Below are positions 27,024-35,998 of a stretch of DNA of 64,000 bases, in pieces; within the stretch, counting starts at the first letter, position 1; each line of letters starts with the position of its first letter. The stretch comes from Daejeonella sp. JGW-45 (GTDB lineage: Bacteria; Bacteroidota; Bacteroidia; Sphingobacteriales; Sphingobacteriaceae), in NCBI RefSeq assembly GCF_029360805.1, contig NZ_JARKNC010000002.1, positions 344,625-408,624 on the forward strand, given 5' to 3'. The notes beneath the pieces are model-generated. The model was given only the letters and a program-made list of their open reading frames with translations, made no database searches and had not been told where the DNA came from. Both the position numbers and the translations under genes were made by a program.

Positions 27024-27956
27024 ATGATCAGTAAAAAAAACTACACCAATTTTATAAAGGAAGAAGCCCGGAAGCTCGGGTTTCAGTCTATTGGTGTTTC
27101 TAAAGCCGGTTTCCTGGAAGAACAGGCACCTTTGCTTGAAAACTGGTTAAAGGCAGGCTCTCATGGCAAGATGGCTTATATGGAAAACCACTTCGATAAG
27201 CGGCTTGACCCGACGAAGCTGGTTGAGGGGGCCCGTTCAGTAATTTCCTTGTCCCTGAACTATTATACAGACGAAATTCAATCCGATCCTCAAGCTCCAA
27301 AAATAAGCCGTTATGCGTATGGCGAGGACTACCATACCGTTATTAAGGATAAGCTGAGGATGCTTATTGAAAGCATACGGGAAAATATCGGTGAAGTGAA
27401 CGGCCGGGCCTTCGTTGATTCAGCGCCAGTCCTGGACAAGGCCTGGGCCAAAAAAGCCGGTTTGGGCTGGATCGGTAAAAATGCTAACCTCATAAATAAG
27501 AAGGCAGGATCTTTCTTTTTTCTTGCCGAACTTATCACGGATCTTGAACTGGATTATGATGTTGCCCCAACAGAAGACCATTGTGGTACCTGTACACGAT
27601 GTATCGATGCTTGTCCTACCGAAGCTATCGTTGCGCCATACGTGGTTGATGGCAGCAAATGCATTTCCTATCTTACTATTGAATTAAAGGATGAGCTGCC
27701 TTCCCAATTCAAAGGAAAGATGGATAACTGGATGTTCGGCTGTGACGTATGCCAGGACGTGTGTCCCTGGAATAAATTTTCGGTCTTACATCAGGAGCCA
27801 GCTTTTAAGCCAGCCCCCGACCTGTTGGGATTCACTTCCTCAGAATGGCAGGAAATCACTCAGGATACCTTCAGCCGCGTATTTAGCAAATCAGCCGTAA
27901 AAAGGACGAAGTTTCAGGGCTTGAAGAGAAATATTGAATTCCTTAAAGGACTGTAA
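27024..27956 (+). CDS. queG: Epoxyqueuosine reductase QueG
   Basis: This 310-residue cobalamin-dependent iron-sulfur enzyme reduces epoxyqueuosine to queuosine in tRNA. The N-terminal part carries [21 protein letters not shown] and [23 protein letters not shown], family signatures around the cofactor site. Two 4Fe-4S motifs follow: [12 protein letters not shown] (near residue 191) and [13 protein letters not shown] (near 238). The length is at the short end but complete, lacking the optional C-terminal HEAT domain. It is monocistronic. Confidence 0.96.
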   Translation: MISKKNYTNFIKEEARKLGFQSIGVSKAGFLEEQAPLLENWLKAGSHGKMAYMENHFDKRLDPTKLVEGARSVISLSLNYYTDEIQSDPQAPKISRYAYGEDYHTVIKDKLRMLIESIRENIGEVNGRAFVDSAPVLDKAWAKKAGLGWIGKNANLINKKAGSFFFLAELITDLELDYDVAPTEDHCGTCTRCIDACPTEAIVAPYVVDGSKCISYLTIELKDELPSQFKGKMDNWMFGCDVCQDVCPWNKFSVLHQEPAFKPAPDLLGFTSSEWQEITQDTFSRVFSKSAVKRTKFQGLKRNIEFLKGL

Positions 27957-28095
27957 GTTGTAAGTTATACGTTGTACGTTATACGTGCTTACGTACCTAT
28001 CGGCAGTCTACATTAGTCTATGCATTTCACTTTCACCTTTCCCCTGTCAACTCTTTTGTCGCTTACAACGTATCACGTACAACGTATAACGTAAC
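27957..28095. repeat. Word-repeat inverted region, family B (GTTATACGTTGTACGT)
   Basis: The left arm (27957-28002) repeats GTTGTAAGTTATACGTTGTACG-like words. The right arm (28061-28095) carries the inverse ACAACGTATCACGTACAACG-like words. The two can form a long imperfect stem across a central unrelated spacer. It lies between queG and the next plus-strand gene. Family B also occurs at 42688-42771 and 49848-50009. Confidence 0.7.
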
Positions 28096-28103
28096 TCCCC
28101 TTT

Positions 28104-28134
28104 CGTCACATTTTTCCCCCCACCCGTCACATTT
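28104..28134 (+). promoter_or_regulatory. Probable LytTR operator (direct repeat CGTCACATTT, 21-bp period)
   Basis: CGTCACATTT occurs at 28104-28113 and again at 28125-28134, exactly 21 bp apart, so both lie on the same DNA face. This is the layout of LytTR-domain binding sites. The promoter-like TAATATTG (28160-28167) lies just downstream, and a LytTR regulator is encoded downstream at 32408. Confidence 0.6.
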
Positions 28135-28221
28135 ATTGGCAGCCCGTTAAAAGACAGGGTAATATTGTTCCATAATTCAAACGAAAATATACCGGGGGCT
28201 AACTCCCTAATCTAAAGAACA

Positions 28222-30651
28222 ATGAAACAATATTTACTCCTGCTGCTCATCTTCGTAAGTACCAGTGTATTTGCGCAACAAGGCACTGAAACCGTCTACG
28301 AAGTAAAAGGCATTGCAGCCGACTCGGCATCTCAGAAAATTCTGGACTACGCTACCATAGGTTTAAAAACTGATAAAAATGCTCCGGTTAAGTCATCCCT
28401 GACAAAGGCGGATGGCTCATTCCTTCTGGCCGGCATTAAGCCGGGGAAATACCTGTTGTCGGTTATTTCTGTCGGATATCAGACAAAAACAATCGCCGTA
28501 GATCTCACAGACGGTCTAAAATCAAGAGATATGGGAACTATATTTATTTCAGCTAAAACTAACCAGCTTAAAGAGGTAGTGGTAATGGCTGATAAACCCA
28601 TAATTAAACAGGAAGTCGACAGGATATCATACGACCTCCAGGCTGATCCGGAAAGCAAGACCAATAACGTCCTCGAGATGATGAGAAAAGTGCCTTTGCT
28701 ATCAGTCGATGCTGAGGATAATATCCTTCTAAAGGGTGATGCAAATTATAAGATACTGATCAACGGCAAACCATCCAGTATGATGGAGCGAAACGCCAAA
28801 GACATATTGAAGAGTATGCCCGCATCCAGTATTCAGAATATTGAAGTAATTACTACCCCTCCTTCGAAATATGATGCAGAAGGAATTGCAGGGCTGATTA
28901 ACATCATCACGAACAAGAAAGTCGATAATGGGTATAATGCGTCTGTAAATGTGAGTCACCGTTTCCCGGCCGGCGGACCGGGTGTTGGGGGCAACTTTAC
29001 ATTAAAACAAGGCAAGTTTGGGATATCTGCATTTGGCGGCGCTAATTCAGCGGAAACGCCTTTAACGCAAAATGGGATAGTTAGAACAACAACCGGTACG
29101 AACGCGAGTAACCTTTCTCAGGTTCTGACCCGCGAATCTGAGAACAGAAATGGATATATGGGCACTGAGCTAAGCTATGAAATAGACAGTCTAAACCTGA
29201 TCTCGGGGCAATTTAATATTAACGGAAACCGTAATGAAAGCCTTAGCAATCAATTTTCGCAGCTGGATAACCCGGCAGAGATCCTTCAGCGATATAATCT
29301 TCTGGGCCATAACGAAAACAAAGGCAGCGGCATGGATGCCTCATTTAACTATCAGCTGGGTTTCAGGAAAAACAAGGCCCGGCTGCTAACATTCTCATAC
29401 CGTTTTTACGATTACACCAATGGGCAAAATAACCTTCTGCGTAGCTCAGACCAGTTTAATTACGATATACCGGATTACAATCAGATCAATGAGGGCAGCT
29501 CGGCGGAACAAACGATCCAGGTGGACTATGTTCATCCCGTAAAGAAACTTACCATTGAAGCCGGACTGAAAGGGATCCGCCGTAAAAATGAGAGCGATTT
29601 TCAATACATGTCGTTTAATCCCGCTAACGAACAGTTCGAGACCGATCCCGGGCGAAGTAACGTATTCGACAATATTCAGGAAGTGCTTGGTGCCTATAAC
29701 ACATACCAGTTAAATACAAAAAACTGGGGCTTTAAAGGAGGCTTCCGCCTCGAACAGACAATTATTGATGCTGATTTCACATCATCTAACTCACAGGTCA
29801 GGCAGGAGTATCTGAACCTGATACCTTCAGTAAGCATCAACAGGAAGTTTAAGAACATGAGCAATATTAACCTGGGCTTTTCACAAAGGATCCAGCGTCC
29901 CGGCATTCATCAATTAAACCCTTTTGTCGACAGGTCAAATCCGAATTTTGAGTCGAGCGGAAATCCAAACCTCCATCCCACTGTCGGAAGTAACCTTTCC
30001 ATCGGCTACAGCAAATCGAAGAAAGGTTCGTTTAACTATGTACTTGGTTATGGGCTGTTTAAAGACCTGATCATGCCGGTTTCAGTATTTGACCCTGTTT
30101 CTTACCTTACAAAAAACACCTATGATAACACAGGACGTGCCCGGCTGTTCTCACTTAACGTCAATATTAACTACCCGGTCACTAAAAAGATGAATGTGAG
30201 TTTCAATGGTGGCCTGGCGCACGGAAGAGTTCATGCCCTGGTAAACAATATTATTGTAAGAAATCAGGGCTTTATGTATAACTTCTCGTCTTCTGCAAAC
30301 TATCGTTTTGAAAAAGGATGGCGTGCGAGCACCAACATTTACATGAATGGTCCGAATCTTTCAGTACAGGGGTCATCCAATTCTTACTTTAGCAGTTCAT
30401 TTAGTATAAATAAAGATATCATAAAAGACAAGCTTTCATTTTCTGTTGCGACCAATAACCCTTTTAGCAAATACCGGACGAACATCAGGGAATCTTTCGG
30501 TCCCGACTTTTTTCAAACCAGTAATAACCGCGCATTTTACAGGGGCTTCAATACGAACCTAAGCTACAAGTTTGGTAAATTGAAATCGACCATTAAGAAG
30601 AATTCAAGAGGCATCAGGAATGATGATGTTTCGAACAGTGGACAGAATTGA
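28222..30651 (+). CDS. TonB-dependent receptor-like outer-membrane barrel (OMP_b-brl_3 type)
   Basis: The 809-residue protein has a signal peptide (to about residue 19), a carboxypeptidase-regulatory-like domain (about 25-110, DYATIGLKTD, SVISVGYQTK) and a plug-like region (KTNNVLEMMRKVPLLSVD, ILINGKPSSMMERN, PPSKYDAEGIAGLINIIT). A large barrel follows in which IQRPGIHQLNPFVDRSNPNFESSGNPNL-type blocks mark the OMP_b-brl_3 subfamily. It has no SusD partner. A LytTR-like operator lies upstream and the LytS/LytTR genes downstream, suggesting a regulated surface function. The substrate is unknown. A word-repeat hairpin follows the gene. Confidence 0.88.
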   Translation: MKQYLLLLLIFVSTSVFAQQGTETVYEVKGIAADSASQKILDYATIGLKTDKNAPVKSSLTKADGSFLLAGIKPGKYLLSVISVGYQTKTIAVDLTDGLKSRDMGTIFISAKTNQLKEVVVMADKPIIKQEVDRISYDLQADPESKTNNVLEMMRKVPLLSVDAEDNILLKGDANYKILINGKPSSMMERNAKDILKSMPASSIQNIEVITTPPSKYDAEGIAGLINIITNKKVDNGYNASVNVSHRFPAGGPGVGGNFTLKQGKFGISAFGGANSAETPLTQNGIVRTTTGTNASNLSQVLTRESENRNGYMGTELSYEIDSLNLISGQFNINGNRNESLSNQFSQLDNPAEILQRYNLLGHNENKGSGMDASFNYQLGFRKNKARLLTFSYRFYDYTNGQNNLLRSSDQFNYDIPDYNQINEGSSAEQTIQVDYVHPVKKLTIEAGLKGIRRKNESDFQYMSFNPANEQFETDPGRSNVFDNIQEVLGAYNTYQLNTKNWGFKGGFRLEQTIIDADFTSSNSQVRQEYLNLIPSVSINRKFKNMSNINLGFSQRIQRPGIHQLNPFVDRSNPNFESSGNPNLHPTVGSNLSIGYSKSKKGSFNYVLGYGLFKDLIMPVSVFDPVSYLTKNTYDNTGRARLFSLNVNINYPVTKKMNVSFNGGLAHGRVHALVNNIIVRNQGFMYNFSSSANYRFEKGWRASTNIYMNGPNLSVQGSSNSYFSSSFSINKDIIKDKLSFSVATNNPFSKYRTNIRESFGPDFFQTSNNRAFYRGFNTNLSYKFGKLKSTIKKNSRGIRNDDVSNSGQN

Positions 30652-30732
30652 GCTTTGGGCTTGGGCTGTGAGCTATGGGTTATGGGTTATGGATTTCACA
30701 AAATCTGACTGCTCATAGCCAAATGCCAAAGC
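30651..30732. repeat. Word-repeat hairpin, family C (GCTTTGGGCTTGGGCTGTGAGC)
   Basis: The left arm (from 30651, GCTTTGGGCTTGGGCTGTG) is nearly the reverse complement of the right arm (to 30732, CATAGCCAAATGCCAAAGC). Copies of GGGTTATG stand between them. It separates the TonB-type gene from the histidine kinase and could attenuate read-through. Confidence 0.65.
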
Positions 30733-30770
30733 AAAAAACCATAACCACATTATACTTAACATATAAATCA

Positions 30771-32303
30771 ATGAAAAATTTAATCAAGAATCCCTCAGAT
30801 ATAAACCGGATAGAATACTGGGCTGCTACCGCTATGTTCGTGTTTTCGATATTCTTCCTGGTGTCTGGTTCTGTAAATGTTCAGGAATGGCGACTGAGAG
30901 ACCTCGAGACCAGGTTTAACGACGCACACCAGGAATATTCTTATTTCAACAACTATTTCCTGCCTTCCCTGGTACGGTATATCACCTTTTACGGAAGCTA
31001 TCTTCTGCTGGCATTTTTCATCGTACCGCCATTAAGCCAAAAGAAGAATATTACCCTGAATATCATCTTTACTGTGGTGATCTTTTATTTGATCAGCGTG
31101 GTTCTTGCGGTAACTGATACCTGGCTTCAGGGGCATCTTTTCAGCTCATACACTGAAGCTGAATTATACGCTAAACTCTTCCAGGAGAGCACAGTCTTTT
31201 CATTCTGGTTACTTATGATGTTTGCCTTGTATAACATCATAAAATATCTTGCTGTATACCTTCTTGAAAATTCAGAACTCATACAGGCAAAATACCGGGT
31301 GATTACAAGAGATGGGATCTACGCTTTCATCATCTGGATGATAGCCCTGTTCCTGATGTTGATCAGCCAGGAAGATTCTGATGTTGTTTTGGCATGCGCT
31401 GCTTGTCCGCTGGCCGCGATATTTGTATACTGCTATGCGATGTATGCTATATTACCTAATATAAGGGGCGCAGCAAAACCGTTCAGGGCCTATATGAAAG
31501 CATTTTTCTGGATTGCCCTGCTAAGCTCCATCCCCATCCTTGCAATCCTGCTCATTCTTATTTCTGAACCGCACAAAGAGGTCGCTGTTATTACATCACT
31601 GTTCAACATCATGTTCCAGCTGTTGTTTACTGCCCCACTGGCCTGGTATGTATATAAACACAGGATCTCTGTCGACTACGAGATAAAAGGGCTTCAAACT
31701 GCTTTGGGCAGATCCACCGCAGATCTTAACTTCCTGCGCTCGCAAATTAACCCGCATTTCCTCTTTAATGTCTTAAACACCTTGTATGGTACAGCTCTTC
31801 AGGAAAATGCAGAGCGGACTTCAGAAGGCATTCAAAAACTGGGCGACATGATGAGATTTATGCTGCGCGAGAACCTGCAGGAAAAGATCTCACTCACAAG
31901 AGAGATTGAATATCTTAATAATTACATCGGCCTGCAATCCCTGCGCACCCAGTCGTCGCCGGATATTCAGATCTATACGGAGATCGAAGATCATACCGGG
32001 ACACTGCAAATTGCTCCGATGCTATTGATCCCTTTTATCGAAAATGCATTTAAACATGGCATTAGCCTCAAAGAACGTTCACATATCAGAGTAGTTCTGA
32101 TGACCAAAGACAACACTCTTTATTTCGACATCTCCAATAGCATGCACCCTAAGCCATCCAATGACCCCGAAAAGGATAATAACGGAATAGGTTTATCAAA
32201 TGTGAGACAAAGACTAAAGCTGATGTATGCAAACCGCCATGAGCTTTCCATTCGCGAGAGCGGAAAAGAATTCTTTGTGCACCTTACTATTCAGCTTGAC
32301 TAA
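30771..32303 (+). CDS. LytS-type sensor histidine kinase
   Basis: From the ATG at 30771 the protein has 510 residues. The frame is open to 30675, but that extension lies in a repeat hairpin, so I reject it. The N-terminal half holds about eight membrane segments in two groups (to about residue 330). The cytoplasmic part has the His_kinase block SQINPHFLFNVLNTLYG with the phospho-accepting His, then PFIENAFKHGIS (N box) and GIGLSNVRQRL (G box) of the ATPase. It should sense a membrane signal and phosphorylate the LytTR regulator encoded 105 bp downstream. Confidence 0.92.
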   Translation: MKNLIKNPSDINRIEYWAATAMFVFSIFFLVSGSVNVQEWRLRDLETRFNDAHQEYSYFNNYFLPSLVRYITFYGSYLLLAFFIVPPLSQKKNITLNIIFTVVIFYLISVVLAVTDTWLQGHLFSSYTEAELYAKLFQESTVFSFWLLMMFALYNIIKYLAVYLLENSELIQAKYRVITRDGIYAFIIWMIALFLMLISQEDSDVVLACAACPLAAIFVYCYAMYAILPNIRGAAKPFRAYMKAFFWIALLSSIPILAILLILISEPHKEVAVITSLFNIMFQLLFTAPLAWYVYKHRISVDYEIKGLQTALGRSTADLNFLRSQINPHFLFNVLNTLYGTALQENAERTSEGIQKLGDMMRFMLRENLQEKISLTREIEYLNNYIGLQSLRTQSSPDIQIYTEIEDHTGTLQIAPMLLIPFIENAFKHGISLKERSHIRVVLMTKDNTLYFDISNSMHPKPSNDPEKDNNGIGLSNVRQRLKLMYANRHELSIRESGKEFFVHLTIQLD

Positions 32304-32304
32304 G

Positions 32305-32427
32305 ATGAAAAAGGTATTACTTGTATTGCTGATCTGCGTTGGAATAAACTTCGGCGAAAGGCTTATAGATGCTGGTAATTCGATCCTGAAAACACTATTT
32401 TTATATAATGAATGCGATTGCACTTGA
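32305..32427 (+). CDS. Possible 40-residue peptide between kinase and regulator
   Basis: An ATG 1 bp after the kinase stop opens a 40-codon frame (MKKVLLVLLICVGINFG, ending ECDCT) that overlaps the start of the LytTR gene by 20 nt in another frame. The N-terminus looks like a short membrane or signal segment. It could be a small membrane peptide or serve only to couple translation of the two genes. There is no homology evidence, so this is a weak call. Confidence 0.3.
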   Translation: MKKVLLVLLICVGINFGERLIDAGNSILKTLFLYNECDCT

Positions 32428-33088
32428 TGATGAACCGTTAGCACTTGAAGTGGTACGCAGTCATGCATCCAAAGTTCCATTCCTGAATTTGAAAGCTGAC
32501 TTCACGGATGCCTTCCAGGCCATGGAATACCTGCAAAAAGAAAACATAGACTTGATATTTCTGGATATTAAGATGCCGGATATCTCTGGAATAGATTTTC
32601 TGACAAGTCTGAACAAAAAGCCTATGGTGATTTTCACTACGGCATATACAGAACACGCCGTGACCAGTTTTGAGCTGGACGCAATTGATTATCTATTAAA
32701 GCCCTTCTCTCTGAGCCGGTTTATTAAAGGCTGTAACAAAGCTTACGAACTTTACCAGTTAAGGAACAAAAGCGGTAGTGCCGACTATGTTTTTTTAAAA
32801 ACCGGCTATGAGCAGGAAAAGGTAAACTTTGCAGATATACTGTACCTCGAAGCAGCGGGTAATTACGTGAATTTTGTTTTGAAAGACAGAAGCCTGTTAT
32901 CGCGAATGACATTTGCCGAACTGGAGGCAATTTTACCGCGAAATAAATTTATCAGGACCCACAGGTCGTATATCGTCGCCATCAGCAACGTAGATAAAAT
33001 AGAACGGCACCAGGTTCATATTGACGGCAAACCGATTCCGGTAAGTGAGTCTTACATGCAGAACCTCACAGGCCTGGATAAAAGATAA
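32408..33088 (+). CDS. LytTR-family response regulator
   Basis: The 226-residue protein has an N-terminal receiver domain (about 1-115) with acidic residues in ALDDEP, the phosphorylation site Asp53 in IFLDIKMPD, Thr in FTTAY and Lys in YLLKPF. The C-terminal LytTR DNA-binding domain (about 130-226) includes VNFADILYLEAAGNYVNF and NKFIRTHRSYIVAISNVDKIE. It is the partner of the upstream kinase and the best candidate to bind the 21-bp-spaced direct repeat at 28104-28134. That target is inference. Confidence 0.95.
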   Translation: MNAIALDDEPLALEVVRSHASKVPFLNLKADFTDAFQAMEYLQKENIDLIFLDIKMPDISGIDFLTSLNKKPMVIFTTAYTEHAVTSFELDAIDYLLKPFSLSRFIKGCNKAYELYQLRNKSGSADYVFLKTGYEQEKVNFADILYLEAAGNYVNFVLKDRSLLSRMTFAELEAILPRNKFIRTHRSYIVAISNVDKIERHQVHIDGKPIPVSESYMQNLTGLDKR

Positions 33089-33093
33089 GTTTC

Positions 33094-33930
33094 ATGAAAT
33101 ATCTTATGCTAATTCTGCTGGCGTTCGGCTCCATTTATTCCTCTGGTCAGGAGTTAAAACTAAAGAAACGTGCTCCGGGGGCATTAAGCGGATCGGAATT
33201 CTCAAAAAGCCTGCGTGATACAGCTATTACGTTGGAGGATCGTGAAAAGATCATTTTTGAACAGGTGCGATCAGGCAACATTCCCGATTTCTACAGGAAA
33301 CTCGTTGAAATAAAAGACACGGTAGCATTAGATGGCGCTATACATACCATTCGTTATTATGTCACCCCTGATTTTATCGCAATAGGATCAAATGACGATT
33401 ATTTCTACTGTCCGATGAAACCTCAGCTGGCTCAGAAAGTGGCCAGCCTCTTAAAATGCAGCCTTCCCACTGGGAAAATATCAGACAAGATCTACCAGAA
33501 TGCAGTTGTAAAAATGGTCCCCGAACCTATTCCTCCGTCTCCCCAAATGGTCACCATTCCGGTATTTGAAAAACATAATTCACTTGTAAACACCCAGCGG
33601 AAATTATCACTTGCACGGCATCCCATGGGAAGCCTTGTTGCCGGAAATAAAAAAGATGTGGTCATCTCAAATAAGATCTATAACGAGAAAGGTGCCCTGA
33701 GAGTGGTGATCTACGGCTGGCATAAACCTGATGGAAAAGCCATCCAACCTTTATATAATGGACACAGTACGATCCATGTCGATTACAGCCACGGCATCCG
33801 CATGGTGCAGAATAAGGTTTGGGTAGATGGGAAAAAGACTTCACTTCAGAAAGTTCTGGCCTCTGAAACCCTAAGTAGTCTTTTAAGTGATGAAGGAGTG
33901 ATTAAATTCCCGGTATACCCTACGGAATAA
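33094..33930 (+). CDS. Conserved secreted protein of unknown function
   Basis: This 278-residue protein has a signal peptide (to about residue 18, YSSGQ). I recognise a widespread but uncharacterised family pattern: YYVTPDFIAIGSNDDYFYCPMKP, a QLAQKVASLLKCSLPT helix, a central LVAGNKKDVVISN block and a C-terminal HVDYSHGIRMV. The conserved His and Asp residues could form an enzyme site, but no function is known to me. It lies 5 bp after the LytTR gene, so it is probably part of the two-component operon and may be an output or accessory sensor. That link rests on position only. Confidence 0.75.
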   Translation: MKYLMLILLAFGSIYSSGQELKLKKRAPGALSGSEFSKSLRDTAITLEDREKIIFEQVRSGNIPDFYRKLVEIKDTVALDGAIHTIRYYVTPDFIAIGSNDDYFYCPMKPQLAQKVASLLKCSLPTGKISDKIYQNAVVKMVPEPIPPSPQMVTIPVFEKHNSLVNTQRKLSLARHPMGSLVAGNKKDVVISNKIYNEKGALRVVIYGWHKPDGKAIQPLYNGHSTIHVDYSHGIRMVQNKVWVDGKKTSLQKVLASETLSSLLSDEGVIKFPVYPTE

Positions 33931-33991
33931 AGCCACCCACAGTGGCGGAAAATCGCACATATATTGCTAACCGGGTATTTTCAACAAAGCG

Positions 33992-34933
33992 CTATTTCCC
34001 AAACTTCATCTTCAACTGCTGCAACATATCAGTATCTATGGGCCTAGCTTCTTCCACGACTTTAGGTTGGACTGGAGCAGCTTGTACTGGGTTTGGTGTA
34101 TTTTGCTTTTCAGATCTCAGCGCTTCCTTCTTGGCGTTCCATCTTTTCCAGATCTTCTCCAGGCAGCGCTTTGTATAGAGTGGAAAATCTCCGTTCTGCA
34201 TCCAGTTATAATAGCTCGGTTCGGCCTGAAAAACGTCCTCCACCGACCTTCCCTTGTGCTTGCCAAAATTTATCACCTCTACACCTTCGTCATTGTACAC
34301 CATCCTCCCGGCGAAATCCACCGGTTTATTCAGGTTTGTGAATTTATGAAGGGCTTCTATGTCATTTTGAACCGGCTTTGAGATAACACCTTTTTTATCT
34401 TCCCAGTCCTGATTTTCATATTTACCTATCTGGGCCAGTAGAACTTCATAAGTTGCCTTAATATCTGCTTCCGCTGAATGCGCATTCTCTATTACTTTAC
34501 CGCAATAAAATTGATAGGCAGCGCGGAGCGTACGTTGCTCCATCTGATGGAAAATATTCTGAACGTCAACAAAATGACGATTGTCTATCTCAAAATCAAT
34601 CCCGGCACGCAGAAATTCTTCCATCAGTACTGGAATATCAAACTTATTTGAATTGTATCCGGCAAGGTCGCAATCATCCAGAAACCTCGCAAGCTCCTCT
34701 CCTGCCTGCCTAAATGTAGGAGCATGGCGAACATCCTCGTCGTATATACCGTGAATTAACGAAGACTCGAGCGGAATCGGAATACCAGGGTTGATCCTCA
34801 TCGTTTTGATATCCTCAGTCCCGTCGGGCATAGCCTTCAGAATAGATATTTCTACGATCCTGTCGGAGGCAACATTGACTCCTGTAGTCTCAAGATCGAA
34901 GAATGCCAGGGGGCGTTTCAGGTTTAGCTTCAT
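33992..34933 (-). CDS. DnaQ-like DEDDh 3'-5' exonuclease
   Basis: The 313-residue protein has an RNase T/DNA polymerase III epsilon-type exonuclease domain (about 8-170). The acidic residues sit in FFDLETTG (Exo I), AGYNSNKFDIPVL (Exo II) and HSAEADIKAT (Exo III, DEDDh type). The C-terminal part has VINFGKHKGRSVEDV and SYYNWMQNGDFPLYT, the small module seen after exonuclease X-type nucleases, then a Pro/Gln-rich linker. It may act in repair or trimming and is not the replicative proofreading subunit by context. It is monocistronic. Confidence 0.92.
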   Translation of the reverse strand: MKLNLKRPLAFFDLETTGVNVASDRIVEISILKAMPDGTEDIKTMRINPGIPIPLESSLIHGIYDEDVRHAPTFRQAGEELARFLDDCDLAGYNSNKFDIPVLMEEFLRAGIDFEIDNRHFVDVQNIFHQMEQRTLRAAYQFYCGKVIENAHSAEADIKATYEVLLAQIGKYENQDWEDKKGVISKPVQNDIEALHKFTNLNKPVDFAGRMVYNDEGVEVINFGKHKGRSVEDVFQAEPSYYNWMQNGDFPLYTKRCLEKIWKRWNAKKEALRSEKQNTPNPVQAAPVQPKVVEEARPIDTDMLQQLKMKFGK

Positions 34934-35011
34934 AGTATATAGTGAAAAACAAACATCGCAAAATCATTTTTATAATAGAGAGATAATGCGAATATTTATT
35001 AGAAAGGTATA

Positions 35012-35134
35012 TTAGCCCCAAATGATGATACCGAGGGTAATACCGACTATCATAATAAGATATAACAGGATCTCGGTCGTTGCGAAGTGCTTGTACCTGG
35101 TCCAGAAAGAGTAATCGCCCTTAGGCTGCTCCAT
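35012..35134 (-). CDS. 40-residue single-span membrane protein
   Basis: A short frame encodes MEQPKGDYSFWTRYKHFATT followed by one hydrophobic helix (about residues 21-39) and a stop. The amphipathic, aromatic N-terminus and clean membrane span look like a real small membrane protein, and the frame fills most of the gap between the exonuclease and NlpC genes. No function can be assigned. Codon-level conservation in relatives would decide whether it is translated. Confidence 0.55.
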   Translation of the reverse strand: MEQPKGDYSFWTRYKHFATTEILLYLIMIVGITLGIIIWG

Positions 35135-35186
35135 AGAAGTAGACAATTAATTTAACAAAAATAAGGATTAAAACAACATAAACCTA

Positions 35187-35729
35187 TTATTTGATAGTTC
35201 CCGCCCTTGAAAAGTATTTATAATACCAGGGATCTTTCAGGTCACTAATAATGACACCCTTGGAGGTTGACGCGTGGACAAATTTATTGTTGTGCAGGTA
35301 AACGCCCACATGGCTGAACTTCTGCCCGGCAAAATCAAAGAACACCAGGTCGCCCTCTTTCAAATCTTCTTCGTATTTCCTTTTAACAGATTCAGCCATG
35401 GACTTCGCGGTTCTGGGAACTGTACGGTCGTAGATCTCCTTTTCCAGTATAGTAGTAAAGCCCGAGCAGTCTACTCCTTTCCTATCCATTCCGCCTGCCC
35501 GGTGGGGAACTCCTATCCAACTGTCTATAAAACGATACAGTTTTTCGTTGGTAAGGTCTTTCTCTTTTACGTTTAATAAGGATGCATACCTGTCCTTCAG
35601 TGAACCCGATGTCACAGGTTTTGACTTTGATGCATCGGTCAATATTTTTTTGCTCGAACAGGAAGTGTACAATAATGGGGCTATAGCTAACAGAACGCAA
35701 AAGATATTATTCTTCAGTTTACAAGTCAT
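35187..35729 (-). CDS. NlpC/P60 cell-wall peptidase lipoprotein
   Basis: The 180-residue protein has a lipoprotein signal (YTSC, Cys24). The NlpC/P60 domain carries the catalytic Cys in GVDCSGFT (about residue 88), His in FSHVGVYL (about 139) and the third residue in KFVHAST. It is expected to cut gamma-D-Glu-diaminopimelate bonds in peptidoglycan peptides at the periplasmic side of the envelope. Its size is that of the minimal single-domain Spr-like enzymes. It is monocistronic. Confidence 0.93.
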   Translation of the reverse strand: MTCKLKNNIFCVLLAIAPLLYTSCSSKKILTDASKSKPVTSGSLKDRYASLLNVKEKDLTNEKLYRFIDSWIGVPHRAGGMDRKGVDCSGFTTILEKEIYDRTVPRTAKSMAESVKRKYEEDLKEGDLVFFDFAGQKFSHVGVYLHNNKFVHASTSKGVIISDLKDPWYYKYFSRAGTIK

Positions 35730-35998
35730 GAAGCAAAGTTCAATCTAAACGGACCTGAATAAAACCAAAGATTATGAACATAATGTGAATAAGTAAGCCG
35801 GGACGCAGGAAACGAGAGGCGAGAAACGGCTCAAGATGCAATTCAGAAACGGGCATATCCCAGATATTCCAAATCGTTCATGGATGTAGTAAGATGAACG
35901 TTTCCATTTGCCAAAAGATATATGGCTAATATTCTTTGGCATCATTTTTCGTTAAGCTATAGTGCAATCGCATATTGTCGCTTGCTTATTAAAAAACT

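Noticed and set aside
30675..30770. N-terminal extension of the LytS kinase
   Set aside because: The extra 32 codons are encoded by a word-repeat hairpin. The ATG at 30771 gives a normal start.
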